The notes beneath the pieces were generated by a model. It was not told the DNA's origin, made no database searches, and saw only the letters and a list, made by a program, of their open reading frames with translations. Below, one piece after another: positions 32,287-43,940 of a stretch of DNA of 64,000 nt. The stretch is taken from NCBI GenBank assembly GCA_001636675.1, contig AZGY01000013.1, forward strand, positions 474,632 to 538,631, in the 5' to 3' direction. The stretch comes from Moelleriella libera RCEF 2490 (Eukaryota > Ascomycota > Sordariomycetes > Hypocreales > Clavicipitaceae). The position numbers and the translations under genes are program-made. The first letter of the stretch is position 1, and every line of letters begins with the position of its first letter.

Positions 32287-33018
32287 AGCAGCCACGGGCA
32301 GCTGGTCCTCTGGTTTTCTTTCACTCTCCTCGCTCTGTGATTAGTAAACTCATTTTGATTTGGTCCTCTTTTTTTTTTTTTTCTTTCTTTCCAACTCTTC
32401 TTTCTCTGTCACTTTTTTCCCGACTCGGCTTGAATCGCATTCACGCGTGGCGTTGGTCGGATCTCTCCGCTTGGAATGATGCGGGAGCGTTTGGTTCGCC
32501 TCCAAAGCAATCGTTGGAAAGCTGCGCACGGCCAGTTCGAAGAGAAGCGCATCATTTAGCGAGGCAAGGAACAGTCCCTGTCAAGCGCTGCATTGGATAC
32601 CGCATCACTGTGTGTTACACTTTCTATAGTATAGACATGACCCTGCGTTTCGTTGCATCCATGCATGTACCTGTGCCACTGCCATCGCCATCTCTTTCTG
32701 TGGCGAATTCCGGCCCGTTGTAGTGAGCCGCATAGCTTCCCTACGCTGGCCCTGAATACGTCGACACTGCCAATGTCCGCCGGTCCGTGGCGGGAGGCTC
32801 GTCTCTCATCCTGTCGTTATGTAATGCCATTTAGAAATACACGAATTTCCCCCAATGTCCCAGAAACGCCGTAGTCGCTCTGTGAAAATCCAAACTTGGG
32901 AAACGCCAGCAGCTTGAAGTCATTGAAGAGAACCAATCTCTTCTCTGGGCCACCAATCCCAGTACCTCTCTAGGCAAAGAAACCCCGCTGAATCGGCAGG
33001 CATCAGAGCGAAATTAAA
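32287..33018. other. convergent intergenic region
   Basis: The 3' flanks of the CHIP-like and NIPA genes, with a T-rich stretch near 32370-32400. No gene is seen. Confidence 0.5.
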
Positions 33019-34866
33019 TCAAATAAATGACGGATGGCCGTCTTGACTCTCCTTGACAAGACCGACCCTTTCTTCTTCAGTCGGCCCGGCGTTGCGTCGA
33101 AAGACTCGATTGTAGGAAAATTGCCGACGCGCCGAATGTGGTGGCGGGGTGGGAGGAATGCTCTGAGCATCTGGCGCCTCCCCGCTGACACTACGATACT
33201 CGGTTTGCTGAGTCTCAAAGACGTGCTCGCGAGTCGGACCATAGTATGCGCCCGCCTCATCGTCTGGTCTCTGCTTAGGCACCATAATCTGAGTCAGGGG
33301 CACTGGGTGTAGAGGGCTACGAGCCTTGTCCATGGGCGCCTCTTCGTCATATGCGGGTAGGGAATTGTTGGAGCGTCCTCGGCCTCTGATGGTGCCGGCT
33401 ATGCTGGAGAATAGGTTGTTGCCACGATCTGCTTCCTCGAGCTCCTCGTCCGTGGGGAACCGCGACATGCCCAATGGAGGATGAGGACTTGATGGGGTTC
33501 TCATAGGCGGCACTGCCGGTGTCGGTGGCTGCGATGATATCGTTGGTGCCCGTGCGCGCAAGCCAGCCGTCATCGTCCTGCGTCTTCTCAAGCCGTCCCA
33601 TTCGTATTCAGATGCGGCGTCCTCGCTGATCGGAGCCATGCTCTCGGCCATCTTCTCCTCGTGTAATCTCTTCAACTCGTCGGTTTCCATCTTGAAACGT
33701 GCCTTAGAGAGGCGTCGCACAATAGCGGCAGTGCCCCGAATAGCATCAGCTTTGGGCTCCGACTCGGGCTGCTCCTGCTCTGCGATGGTGTGGATCTGGT
33801 CAAGGTCGCCTTTGAAGACGGCCGCATCGGGAACGTCTTTGGCGGATCTCGAGAGTTGCAGCAGAACGACCCCGGAGCAGATGGTGAGAAAGCCAAGGAC
33901 AACTGTGACTATCTCTGGTGGAGTCCCCTTAAAGCCCCTGTGCAGGATAATAGACGTAAGTATCGTCGTACTGGTAAAATAGACGTAGTACGTTGGGGTG
34001 ACGAGCGCGGCGTTGAAGAGATTGAGGGCTTTCTGTTCTCAAGTCAGAAGGCTGAAGCGCCTGGCGAAATTACGGCGCAAACTCACATTCAGAAAGATGA
34101 TTTCCGTTACCAAGGTGCAAATTACGAACACGAACAAAATCCACAAGAACGGATACTTGTACTGAGGGTCGCCTTTGATCCAAGCTATGATGGCGGCGCC
34201 GAGGCCCGACGTTGACACAACACTGAGCCCTCCAATCCAGCTGCAGATGGAAATGTAAACGAGCATGTTCTTCTTGCCCCATCTGGGTCCGACGTAAAAG
34301 GCTGTGATGACGGAGCCGACAATGATGACACCGGCGTAACTCAAAAAGGCAGGGTGTATAAAGGCGGCTTGGAACTCTTGTATGTTTGCTGTAGAAGACT
34401 CCTGCGGCCCGTTCAAGGCGATGACGACCGATCCTATTATGCACAGAAAACAAGCGACTTTGCCAACCATGCTGAGGCGCTCCTTGAGAAAGATGGCGGA
34501 TAGGATGGCGGTTATGACAACGGACAAGGCACCAAAGGGTGTTACCAGGATGGCATCGGTAAAGGCATATGCGACGAAGTTCATGATCTCGCCAACGATC
34601 ATCAGAGTCATTCCCCCCCACCAGTAGAAGTTTTTGAGGTAGCCATAGCCTTCGCCGGCGACCTCATGATACTTCTCGTTGGCCTTGAGCAATCCGACCT
34701 TTTTGAGAACAAAGGACGATCCGATAAAAAGCCCAGAGCCCACGGCAAGGCAAATTCCTATGACTTTGAAGGATGCCGGCCTGTCTCCCGCCGGCGAGCC
34801 GAGCGCCCTCGGGTCCAATTCGGGACCCCCGAATCCCCTCATGTACAGCGCGTCTAAGGGATTCAT
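33019..34866 (-). CDS. NIPA-family (DUF803) magnesium transporter with long cytosolic tail (2 exons)
   Basis: Minus-strand exons are 34866-34087 and 34032-33019 (597 residues). The 54-base intron (donor GTGAGT, acceptor ACAG) joins EIIFLN to KALNLFNAALVTPTYYV in phase 0. Nine membrane segments lie within residues about 33-330. NIPA landmarks are SSFVLKKVGLL near the first helix, WWGGMTLMIVGEIMNFVAYAF, and PFGALSVVITAILSAIFLKE, then TPTYYVYFTSTTI in exon 2. The remaining 260 residues form a hydrophilic, Pro/Ser/Arg-rich tail with many potential phosphosites, long for the family and usual in filamentous fungi. Animal NIPA proteins carry Mg2+ in the plasma membrane and endosomes; the fungal ion specificity is inferred. 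Confidence 0.9.
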
Positions 34867-37800
34867 CGTGGCAGTGCGGTGTCGCTAAATGGGTTCACGG
34901 CATTGATGTCGGTCTCGAAGCGTTTTGTTGTTCATGCGCGCGACCGTGGTCAGCGTGCAACTCTGCTTCCCGTCCCGTCTTGGTCTGAAGTGAAGCTGAC
35001 AAAATTGGCAGCCGGGACCAGGCCTCGGTTGGGGTTTCGCAAGAAGATAAAAGACGGAATGATGTCGAGGTAGAGTTGAGCAGAAACACCAGGCCTAGCG
35101 TCGGCCGGCGGCTCGTTGCCGAGCTCGTCCAAGAGATAGATCCAGGTAAAACACAGAGGTGACAGGCCAAAGCAGCTAATGGGAGGGCTCTTGGCGGACG
35201 GCGGGCTGAAACGCTGTTGTGGGCAGCGAGGAGGGAGGGGGGGTAAAGGTGCGTCGTGTTTGGCGTGTGTATGGTTCCCGAGCAATGATTGAGCCCCGAT
35301 GGACCGTTTCAGCTGGAGATCGATGCGCTGCGAGTCGCATCTACCGTGAGGTATGATGCACACTCAAGAGGCATTCGGGTTTCATTCTCGAGCTGGGAAA
35401 GCAAGAGGTGGGGAAGGACAGGAGCTAAAGCGGGAATGGCAAAGCTGGCGACCGGTGCCGACGCTGACGGACTGGGCGTGGCGGCCAACGGACGGATGCT
35501 TGTGCAGAAGGTAGGCAAGGCATTTCCCGTTGGAATGGTGAGGATCCATCAACAATCAATTTTGCACAAAGACGCAGGGGGCGGGTCCGGTGCTTTGTTC
35601 TGTCGCTCTTGCTTGTCTCGGCGCTTGTCGCATCGACCGCGGGGAAGGAGCGAACCATTGGTTCTTCCCGGCTCCCCTCTGTGCCAGGTTGCCAGGACAG
35701 GCCGGGTCACACACAACCTTGTTGTGGTGTACATACACACTGTAGGCCAATCAGTCCCTCGGATCCTCCTTTTGCCTTGTCCGTCTCAGAAGTCCGTTTC
35801 CGAAACTTGCGTATCCTACGCGTGTCGGCCTCGTCTTGCGTCGCACTGCCACTCGTCGATTCCGAACGGACTCTTTGAAAGCTCGCTTTCGGGCCAAATC
35901 TGGCTCCGCTCTCACATTGGCAGATCGAATGACCCACTGTCCGCCCATAGGCGAGTTCGTCATGGCTTTGGAAATCCTGATCAATAGTCCCTGAGGCTTA
36001 ACGGGAAAATGCTCCTCACCCACTTGCTTGCCCCCTTGCATCCTTGCCTCGTTCGCTCTTCCTTTTCTTCTTCCCGTGCTCTCGTGGTTGAAAATCTGCG
36101 CCGTCACTCGCGGACCCTCCATCTCTTTTCTCGCTGGAGGCCGACGCGATCATTTGCGGCCGTTATCAAATCTTTCCTGCCCCGTCCGGCGCCACCATCT
36201 ATTATTAGCAAAGCGCCAAACAGCCTGCTACATGGAAAATAAGACTGTGTGGTTGGTGGAACTGAACTGCGGGGCTCTGATCTGATTGACTTATACCGCG
36301 CCATCGATCGAGCAGATTGCCGTGTCCTGGAAGCCTGCCGGCGGACAGTGCACCCTTCTTATCCAGATGATCTGGTGCATGGACCAGGCCCAGCGGTTTC
36401 TATACTCAACTGGCATGGTCAGGGCCACGTCATGAGATCGCAAGCTGGCCTGAACACCGGGTGCTTGACAACAGACTGCAGTCCGAATACTACCGTGGGC
36501 TAGGGATTCTGTCTCAAGAAGATCAAGACTGCTTTTTGCAACACGAGACCAGCCCATCAAACATGGTGCAGACCATGGCAAACCGATGCTGCCGGATCGT
36601 CATATTAACTTCTGCAGCACATCTGCTCTGCATAATGTAAGTTTGCCCTGAGTGGAAACATCGCAAAACAAAAATTCACCCAACGCCCCCCGAGCGTTGG
36701 ACGCGCGTTGGAGCGGGGTCTTCTTGCGCAAAGGCTTGGAGGACCTGGACGATCAGCAGCCCACAATCATTGTTGGGGCTGCCTGCCCTTCCTTCCCAAG
36801 CACACAGAATGACTGCGGCCTGGAGTCAAGCATGGTCAAGAGGGACATGGCCGGGATCCTTACGGCGCGATATCTTTGCCTTGGCGTGTCCCTCTTGCTC
36901 ATAATTTTGCCACTAGATTAGGCTCCGTCGTGCTCTTGGCAACGAGCAGTGGCAAGACTCGACGAGTTTGCTCTTGTCACTCAAGAATCATGATGCCGCG
37001 ACGCAGCCGTCGTTACGGAAGAAACTTTCTCGCATCGAATCTTCCTGATATCGCCTGATGTATCGCGACAGACGAAGCCTTGCCTTCTATTTCTAACAGT
37101 GATGGCCTAGGGCCCTCTGAAAACCCATCACATGGTTTTCCCACGGTACATCCCCGCCCGGAAATCTAAAGAAGCATCGTGCAAGTTAGTTACCATTGCA
37201 GGTCAGACTTGTCGAGGTCCCGAGACGAGCCCTGAAATCTGATCTGGTTCATGTGTAAAGCCTTTTGACCTCCCTCTCTCCACAATGAACCCTTCGCAGC
37301 CTTATGTACAGTCTCAGAACTATGCCCCTCCTTCGGTCCACCCAGTAATGGGCTGCTTTCGAGGGATTTCTTGAGCACTATGATTCGCCAAAGATCGTGT
37401 CATACTTCGTCATCTGCTTGCGACGTAACCGGACTGAATCATTCTCCGTCAGACCAAGACTCGAGCCTTTGCTGTTTGGCAACCTATACTCGTCTACACC
37501 CACGCTTCTGGAATGACTTCCGGATCACTAATGACGCAACTGCGAAGCTCAACCACTAAATGAACTTGACCTAGCAACCTGGGGGAAGTCAGTCTCTCGC
37601 GGTGCTTTGACACCCAGTTCCGTGATGCCCGGAATCCATTCAAAGCTATCCAACAGGCCCGTCCTCGCGTGAAGAACACAACGTTTGTTCACGTTTATTT
37701 ACACTTGTTCACATTCGTCCCTTCTTGACAAAAGGAAATCTACGTGGGTTTCCGCGAGTTCATCCCGGAGGGTTTTAGTCCGCGGTCTCCATTACTGTCC

Positions 37801-39141
37801 ACCCGCATCCTAGGTACGGAAGAGGCAATTTTTTTGGCCTTTCCACATTCAAGTGTCCGCGCTCACCGGCCTCGAGAGCCTCAGAGGCCGTTCTCATCAC
37901 GATCGAAAGATGATGGATTCGTTGGCAAAACAGCGAGGCGGAAGTTCTCCCATTCTTCCCTGCAAGACATGTACGGGTCGCACTGGGAGCTGCGCCACGC
38001 TTTCTTGGAGGGCTATCGGTCATTTTTCATATTGAGAATTCGATTACGCGTTGCTGCGCCGCCCGCGCGATGTAGCTCCATTTGCACTTTGCGAACTCAT
38101 CCAAGTCGCTGGAACATGTGCAATCGACGCATTTTTTCTAGCCGAGCAGGGATGGCTGGCACCCCCAACAATAGTAGCGTTTCCAATGCCGGAGGCAATG
38201 GTGACGGCCAGGGACTTCAGGTGCCGATGAGCCGCCCTGATCGCAGCGCAGCTAAGGGACTAAACTCACTTTGGATAATACGTCCGGAGAAATCGGCCGC
38301 AGCTTTCCCATGATGCCATGATGCTGGAGCCAGCCGGCCAGTCGTGCCCTGCATCCGGATTTGAAAGTCTCCGCGGTGAGCTGCAAAGCCTGCTGGATGT
38401 CTCCATCGGCGAGGAGCGAGAGGAAGCCGAAATACCGAAGCCTTGACACTTCGTTCAGAGATCTGTAACATTCTCATCCCGACGGACGGTCACGGACGAC
38501 CACACAATCTCACACTCCTGAGAGGTTTGATGTCGCCAGCCATGTTCCACGGCATTGATCTTTCTCCACGAGAACTTGTTCCTCCTTGACGTCGACCGTC
38601 CAACAGGGTCGAAATTCTGCAGACACTCACCGAAGACAATACACCGATGAAGATGTGCAGATAGGGATATGAGGCTCCATGTCGAAGGTAGACTCCTGAA
38701 TATGCCTGAGCCACGACCCGCCTAGTCTGCTTTGAGCCCCTGATTGGCGAGACTCATCATTCTGTGAAGGAGAAACTTTGATTCAGACGACGGCAAATCG
38801 AGGCCACGTGCATCGCTACGTGATACTGGCACAACCGGTGCCTTTGCTATATGCGGATCTTGCTTTGCGTTCTTCGCAGCACCTATCACAATACTTCCTT
38901 TGCTTAATTTCGGAGAGTCGAGTGGCCAGCCCCAGCCATGTCAGAGCCTTGAGACTGGCCTTCTCATTGAAAGCAAGCAAGCCATTTGCGGATGTGACAT
39001 CACGAGCAACACAGAGAACCTGTGTCATGACTGAAAAGATAGTCAACCCCAACGCCTCATGATTTGGTGGTCTTCTCGTGTACCTCGCGCAATAGGCCCC
39101 GTTCTTGAGGCATGACATGGCTATCGAAGCCAGAGGACATC

Positions 39142-39411
39142 ATGAACGAGCACACCCGCGGGGCAGACGAGGGATCAAAGACCATCACACTGCATGAAGA
39201 AAGCCGCAAGACGCTGTCGGAGCACGCACGAACCCTTCAAGGACTCGTCGACATCGTGAGCCGTGACAACACATACGCCGCTGGGCCAAAAGGGAATTTC
39301 ACTGTCGAGGACGCATTACATCGGTACATCCATGCTGCGACGACATCGACTTGCCATCCACCGAAAATGTGGGCCAATTGCGAGGGACTGACCGTGAAAT
39401 GCAAAAGATGA
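39142..39411 (+). CDS. doubtful small ORF, possible relic exon
   Basis: An open frame of 89 residues from an ATG at 39142. It has an amphipathic helix-like stretch (LHEESRKTLSEHARTLQGLV) and a short VEDALHRYIHAA helix, so composition resembles protein more than random sequence. No family is recognised, there is no in-frame continuation, and no clear splice partner was found. It could be an exon of a decayed gene or chance. Confidence 0.2.
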   Translation: MNEHTRGADEGSKTITLHEESRKTLSEHARTLQGLVDIVSRDNTYAAGPKGNFTVEDALHRYIHAATTSTCHPPKMWANCEGLTVKCKR

Positions 39412-39940
39412 TTGTGCTTCTCGCCATCGGCGCTCGCATGACTCACCTGACTCCCACATTACATGCGCGACATACGTTCGCGGGAGGCTCAACGGACTGT
39501 CAACCACTTTCTCACGTTCGTATAACGACGGAGTTTGGCTACTCAATCCACTCATGATGCGATTTAATGTCGGTTATCACCGGATGTGTGGGACGCAAGC
39601 ATTCACAATGGACCGAGGCCAACAGGACGCAAGGTATCTAAGATCATGCGTCGGCGCGTGCCGGAATTCTCCTCCACGGCACTTGAGGGAGCGCGCTTTC
39701 GCTGAGTGTCAAACAAGACACAAAGTACAACAGCTGACCTCAAGGACGCCGAACCAAGGTACAATCAATCGAGGTTACGTCACTGAAGTCTGGGCCGTTG
39801 AGGCGATTGGGGAGCCGGATGCTCTGCTGCCTAGTAAGAACGTGCGGCTTTTCACTCTAACCGTGGATCATGAACTGCTTTCCTGGATAAAGCATCCGGG
39901 TCCATGCCTTGGTCGGCTACTCACTGAGCATCGAGCAAAG

Positions 39941-39947
39941 TATATAA
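39941..39947 (+). promoter_or_regulatory. TATA box of first LysM gene
   Basis: A TATATAA sequence 99 bases before the ATG of the three-LysM gene, a normal distance for a fungal TATA-driven inducible promoter. Confidence 0.55.
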
Positions 39948-40045
39948 CACATCCTCCGCGTTGCCATCTTTGCCTTTTGTCAAAAGCATGTGCTGAATTT
40001 CTATCGTCGTTCTCAAGGTGAATCAGATTCACTCGATTTTGCATC

Positions 40046-41030
40046 ATGCGTGTCACTCCGAGTTTCCAGACTGCCTTGCTCCTCGTTTGCCCTCAGCTGG
40101 CGGCAGCGTCTCCTCTACAGGAGCGCGACTCCTCGCCCAAGCTTCCACACGATCCAAACACTGTTTCAAAGTGTACGTGGTGGGAGGAGCTTGAACAGGA
40201 CACTCCCTGCGCGGATTTTCTCTCGCGGAATGAACTGTCGCTGGATCAGTTTCGACAATGGGTGAGACCGACCGCGCAACAGCAGAAAAAGATGCTTGCT
40301 TGTATGACGTTTGATCCTGACATGTCTTCTCTGCCCAGAACCCAAGCATTGGCAGCAACTGCAAAGTTCTCGCTGCTGGCAAGTCTTACTGTGTTGAGGC
40401 AGCCGCCCCCGGGGACGCCTCGACTCCGACCACATCTTCTGGCCCAACACCTGTAGCGAAGGCCAACAACGGTGAGTGGAAAACAGCAAATCTCGGGAAC
40501 TTTGTATCTTGCCCGGCACGCGGCTGATTGCAGCGTCAGGCATCAAGACCCCTACGCCGACGCAGGCAAACATGGTGGACAACTGCAACAAATTCCACCG
40601 TGTCCAGAGCGGCGAGGCGTGTCACTCGATTGCGACGGCGTACGGTCTGGCTCTCGAGGACTTTCTTCGCTGGAATCCCTCGGCTGGGCAGACCTGCTCC
40701 AGCCTCTGGGCCGACACGTATGCCTGCGTGTCTGTCGTCGGCCACGTCGCGGAGCAGCAGACAACGCCAACGCGGCCGAGCAACGGGGTCACGACGCCGA
40801 GACCGATCCAGCCCAACATGGTGACGAGCTGCAACAAGTTTCACCTCGTCCACGGCGGCGAAACCTGCCTCTCTATTGCCAGCGCGCACGGAATCACCCT
40901 CGACCAGTTTCTCCGCTGGAACCCTGCTGCCGGAAAGGACTGCAGCAGTCTGTGGGCCGACACACATGCCTGCGTATCGGTGCTCCCTGATGATGTCGGG
41001 CAGCCGGCCAACGCGCGACATGCCACGTAG
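40046..41030 (+). CDS. secreted three-LysM chitin-binding effector-type protein (3 exons)
   Basis: Exons are 40046-40261, 40339-40471 and 40534-41030 (281 residues). A signal peptide (residues 1-21) leads to three LysM modules. The first is at about residues 43-91 (CTWWEELEQDTPC, then RQWNPSIGSNC). The second is at about 134-184 (CNKFHRVQSGEAC, LRWNPSAG, SSLWADTYACV). The third is at about 216-266 (CNKFHLVHGGETC, LRWNPAAG, SSLWADTHACV). Linkers are Thr/Pro-rich, as in O-mannosylated fungal LysM proteins. Apart from modules and linkers there is no catalytic domain, so it is not a chitinase. Fungal LysM-only proteins bind chitin oligomers or hyphal walls and can mask them from host immune receptors; that role is inferred. 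Introns begin GTGAGA and GTGAGT. Module 1 is divergent and probably a weaker binder. Confidence 0.9.
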
Positions 41031-42071
41031 CCTTGAAATTGAAAGCCTATGGAACGCGACATCGGCTGGGTCAGACCACATGATCGACTATCATGGTCCC
41101 AAGAAGAGACCGACGAGGAGCGGTCCTGAGGGAAGCTTTGAATCATCCCAAGTTGCGCGGAAATGTTTTTTTTTTTTTTTTTTCCTTTTTCCGTGGTACA
41201 AAGGCTAGCCATGGTGTCGGTAACGCTCGCAGGGCAGCCAGCGAGGGAGCACTGGACCTGACGAGAGACGGAACATGCCGAAACCAATGTCCACATGAGT
41301 CGGGTCAATATTACGGGACAGTCATTTCCTGCACGTCAGTGGCAATCTTGCTGAGCAGCAGATTCATTACCTCATTATTCCAGAACACTTGTTCGTCTCC
41401 GACTTTGAGGGCACAGTCTTCGGTCATGGAGAAATCATCCATGTGCCGTGCCCCTGTTTCAGTTAGGAGCTTGCAGAGGCGGGCACATTTGCACAATAAG
41501 GAGCAGTAATTGACTGGCTTGGGCTCGTGCTGCCCGTACGACATATTTGAAGAAACGAGATCATTCGGATCTTGCCTTTTTCCATTTTTTTTTTCCTCCT
41601 CGTCTTTTGAGGCTCAAAATGCTCTTTTTTTTAAAAAAAAAAAAAAAATGGGACAACAGATGGAGCTCAGCCCACTGTTCAGAGTGTGATATCTTGGGAT
41701 GATTGCCTGATGGACGGGGCGGGACGCTGAAAGCCACATCTATAGATGAGCTGCGATGCAACAAGCCCCTGCGCCAGTCAAGCATTGCAGATGGGACCCG
41801 GGACCACCCGTGAACCATGGACCGCGTGGCGCGACTTTGAACATGATGCGGGTCACGCTGGCAGATGCAGGTTCGTGAAAAAAACCTCTGGTATCATTTT
41901 CATTTCCGGAATCGCTTCGCGTTCCGTCTAATTGTGACGTGTATGTGTTCAGGTTTTCTGTCCTGCACATCTTCCACTTGGCCCCCTTAATACAGGCTGC
42001 CACTTACGTTGTTTGCCCAAGATGTCGCTTGCAGTTTCTTCGTGTTTTCTATTTTTCTCTCTTTTCTTGGG

Positions 42072-42282
42072 CTATATGCTCTTTTTCTTTCGGGCTGCCA
42101 TCGTGAGAAGTCCTGGTCTTGAAAGCCACCATTTTCTCTTTTCTCAGACTATATGCCTTTTTTTTTCTTCGGGCTGCCATCGTGAGAAGTCCTGGTCTTG
42201 AAAGCCACCATTTTCTCTCTTCTCAGACTATATGCGCTTTTCTTTCTTTGGGCTGCCATCGTGAGAAGTCCTCTTGAAAGCA
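42072..42282. repeat. three tandem copies of a 77-79 base unit
   Basis: Three head-to-tail copies begin at about 42072, 42149 and 42228. Each holds CTATATGC, a pyrimidine run, then GGGCTGCCATCGTGAGAAG and TCCTGGTCTTGAAAGCC. Copies 1 and 2 are nearly identical apart from length of the T/C run; copy 3 is shortened at the end. The array ends about 60 bases before the TATA box of the second LysM gene. Confidence 0.9.
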
Positions 42283-42344
42283 CAAGTCGGTCCAATCAGC
42301 CCTGTGAGCGTCTTCCTAGTAATTAGAAGGGGGGAGAAAGGCGG

Positions 42345-42351
42345 TATATAA
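42345..42351 (+). promoter_or_regulatory. TATA box of second LysM gene
   Basis: A TATATAA sequence 122 bases before the ATG and directly downstream of the three-copy tandem repeat. Confidence 0.55.
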
Positions 42352-42466
42352 GAGAGACTCTGCGTGTGTGGCTGACAGCTTCCTTCCTGCAGCTGTAGAC
42401 ATTTCGTTGTCGGGTTTTTTTTTTTGCCCCAGGTCCTACGAGCGGACTTGTGATTCGCCTTGCACC

Positions 42467-42550
42467 ATGCGCCTGGTTTGCAGCTTTTCCATCACCACCC
42501 TGCTGCCGCTGCTGCTGCTGCTGCTGTCTTGTGCTTTCCAGCTGGCGGTG

Positions 42551-42603
<53 letters not shown>

Positions 42604-43173
42604 CAGCTCTCCCCAGCAGGATAAAGCGTCTTCTTCCCCAGACTCCTCCCCTGATCGAGGGAGCTGCAGCACGTCAACTCCTTGCCTGTGGTGGGAGACA
42701 TACCGCGCCGGCCATACGTGCGAACTTTTTGCGCGCGATAATGGTTTGACAATGGACGCGTTGCGAAAACTAGTGAGTTCCGGTTGATTCGCGAGGAAAA
42801 CATTGCCGTTCTGGCGCTGACCGCGGGCCATCTATAGAACCCAACCATAGGCGAGCACTGCAAGGGCATTCAGATCGGACGACCCTACTGCGTGGCCGTT
42901 GAAGAGCAAGGGGCATTTCTCGGGAAGCGACAACCTATCTCGAGCGCTGGGATTGCGACGGCGACGGTGAAAGCTGCTGTTGGTAAGAGCCTGCATTTCT
43001 GCCTCACTCTTTTCATCTCTTTCTTCCATATTCTGTCTCTTTCTTATACTGACTCTTCATGTGCTTTCCTTTTTTATACTGCCTTTTTTAATACTCACTT
43101 TTTTTTATTCTCTTTTTATACCCTTCTTTCCTTGTAAATTTTAATTCCTATTTTTATTTCACTCTCTCTTTCT

Positions 43174-43231
<58 letters not shown>

Positions 43232-43940
43232 TTCACTTGTCGACTGTACTTGGCCCTCAAAATCATCAACGCCGGCTAACCCACCCCTCCCATCTTCAGA
43301 CATTCCCACGCAGCTCAACGTCACCGACAACTGCACCCGGTTCTTCTACGTCAACGCCGACGACGACTGCGCCTCCCTCGCCCGTGCCGCCCAGGTGCCG
43401 CAAGCCGACCTGGTCCGCTGGAACCCCTCCATCGGCCCCGACTGCGCCCGGCTCGTGACCAAGGCGCTGGTCTGCGTGTCCACCACCGCCCAACGCCGCG
43501 ACACGCAGCAGCCGCCCAAGGAGGCGGCGACGCCAACGCCAACCCCCTCGCTTCCCGCTGCCGTTTCGACACCGTCCCCCGTCCAGCCGGGCATGGTCAG
43601 AGGCTGCAAATTCTTCCACCTTGTCCAAAAGGGCGAGCATTGCTACGGCATTGCCGGCCAATACGGCGTCGCGACCGCGCAGATTCTGCGCTGGAATCCC
43701 GGCGCCGGGCCCCGGTGTGCCACGCTCTGGGCTAATACATTTGCGTGCGTGCGCGGCCCCGACGACGACGACGAGCAGAAGCAGCAGCAGCAGCAAGGGC
43801 AGGGGAAAAAGGAGCAACAGAAGAAGAAGAAGGAGGAGAACCACTGCGCCGGCCTTTGGCCCCTGAGATGTATAAGGTACCGGCCGCGTGCGCGCAATGC
43901 TCAAGCCCGCCCGTCAGACCTGCAGTCGGGCGGCTCGTGA
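42467..43940 (+). CDS. secreted three-LysM protein with Thr run and charged tail (3 exons)
   Basis: Exons are 42467-42772, 42838-42982 and 43300-43940 (about 363 residues). The signal peptide is residues 1 to about 29. A run of 13 Thr follows, encoded by an ACG repeat, then LysM-like modules: CLWWETYRAGHTC with NPTIGEHC; CTRFFYVNADDDC with LVRWNPSIGPDC; CKFFHLVQKGEHC with LRWNPGAGPRC. Its two introns sit at the same positions and phases as in the gene upstream, indicating duplication. Modules 1 and 2 have drifted. The tail after module 3 is Asp-, Gln- and Lys-rich and then basic, unlike ordinary LysM proteins. An unrecognised last intron or wrong frame there is possible. Intron 2 is long (317 bases) and contains a CT microsatellite. 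No catalytic domain is present. Confidence 0.82.
42561..42603. repeat. (ACG)n coding trinucleotide repeat
   Basis: About 14 units encoding the Thr run just after the signal peptide of the second LysM protein. Confidence 0.9.
43176..43230. repeat. (CT)n microsatellite in LysM gene intron
   Basis: About 23 CT units with an interrupted end, inside intron 2 of the second LysM gene. The CTAAC branch site and acceptor follow about 50-70 bases later. Confidence 0.9.

Larger units (their letters stand above)
34867..40045. other. 5.2-kb gene-poor region with possible gene relics
   Basis: No gene here can be supported firmly. Candidate frames (about 36652-36921 plus; 38252-38449 minus; 39142-39411 plus) read somewhat protein-like but lack recognised domains, splice partners or, in some cases, an ATG. 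The right end is the promoter of the first LysM gene. I see no terminal repeats or transposon proteins that would explain the gap. Confidence 0.45.
41031..42466. other. intergenic region between the two LysM genes
   Basis: About 1.4 kb with T and A homopolymers near 41166-41181 and 41618-41648, a three-copy tandem repeat and the promoter of the second LysM gene. No gene is seen. Confidence 0.55.

Noticed and set aside
35289..35987. A 232-codon plus-strand frame upstream of the NIPA gene
   Set aside because: It starts at the wrong position for any known family, reads as Arg/Ser/Pro mixture, and is overlapped by frames on the other strand; it is more likely the NIPA promoter.
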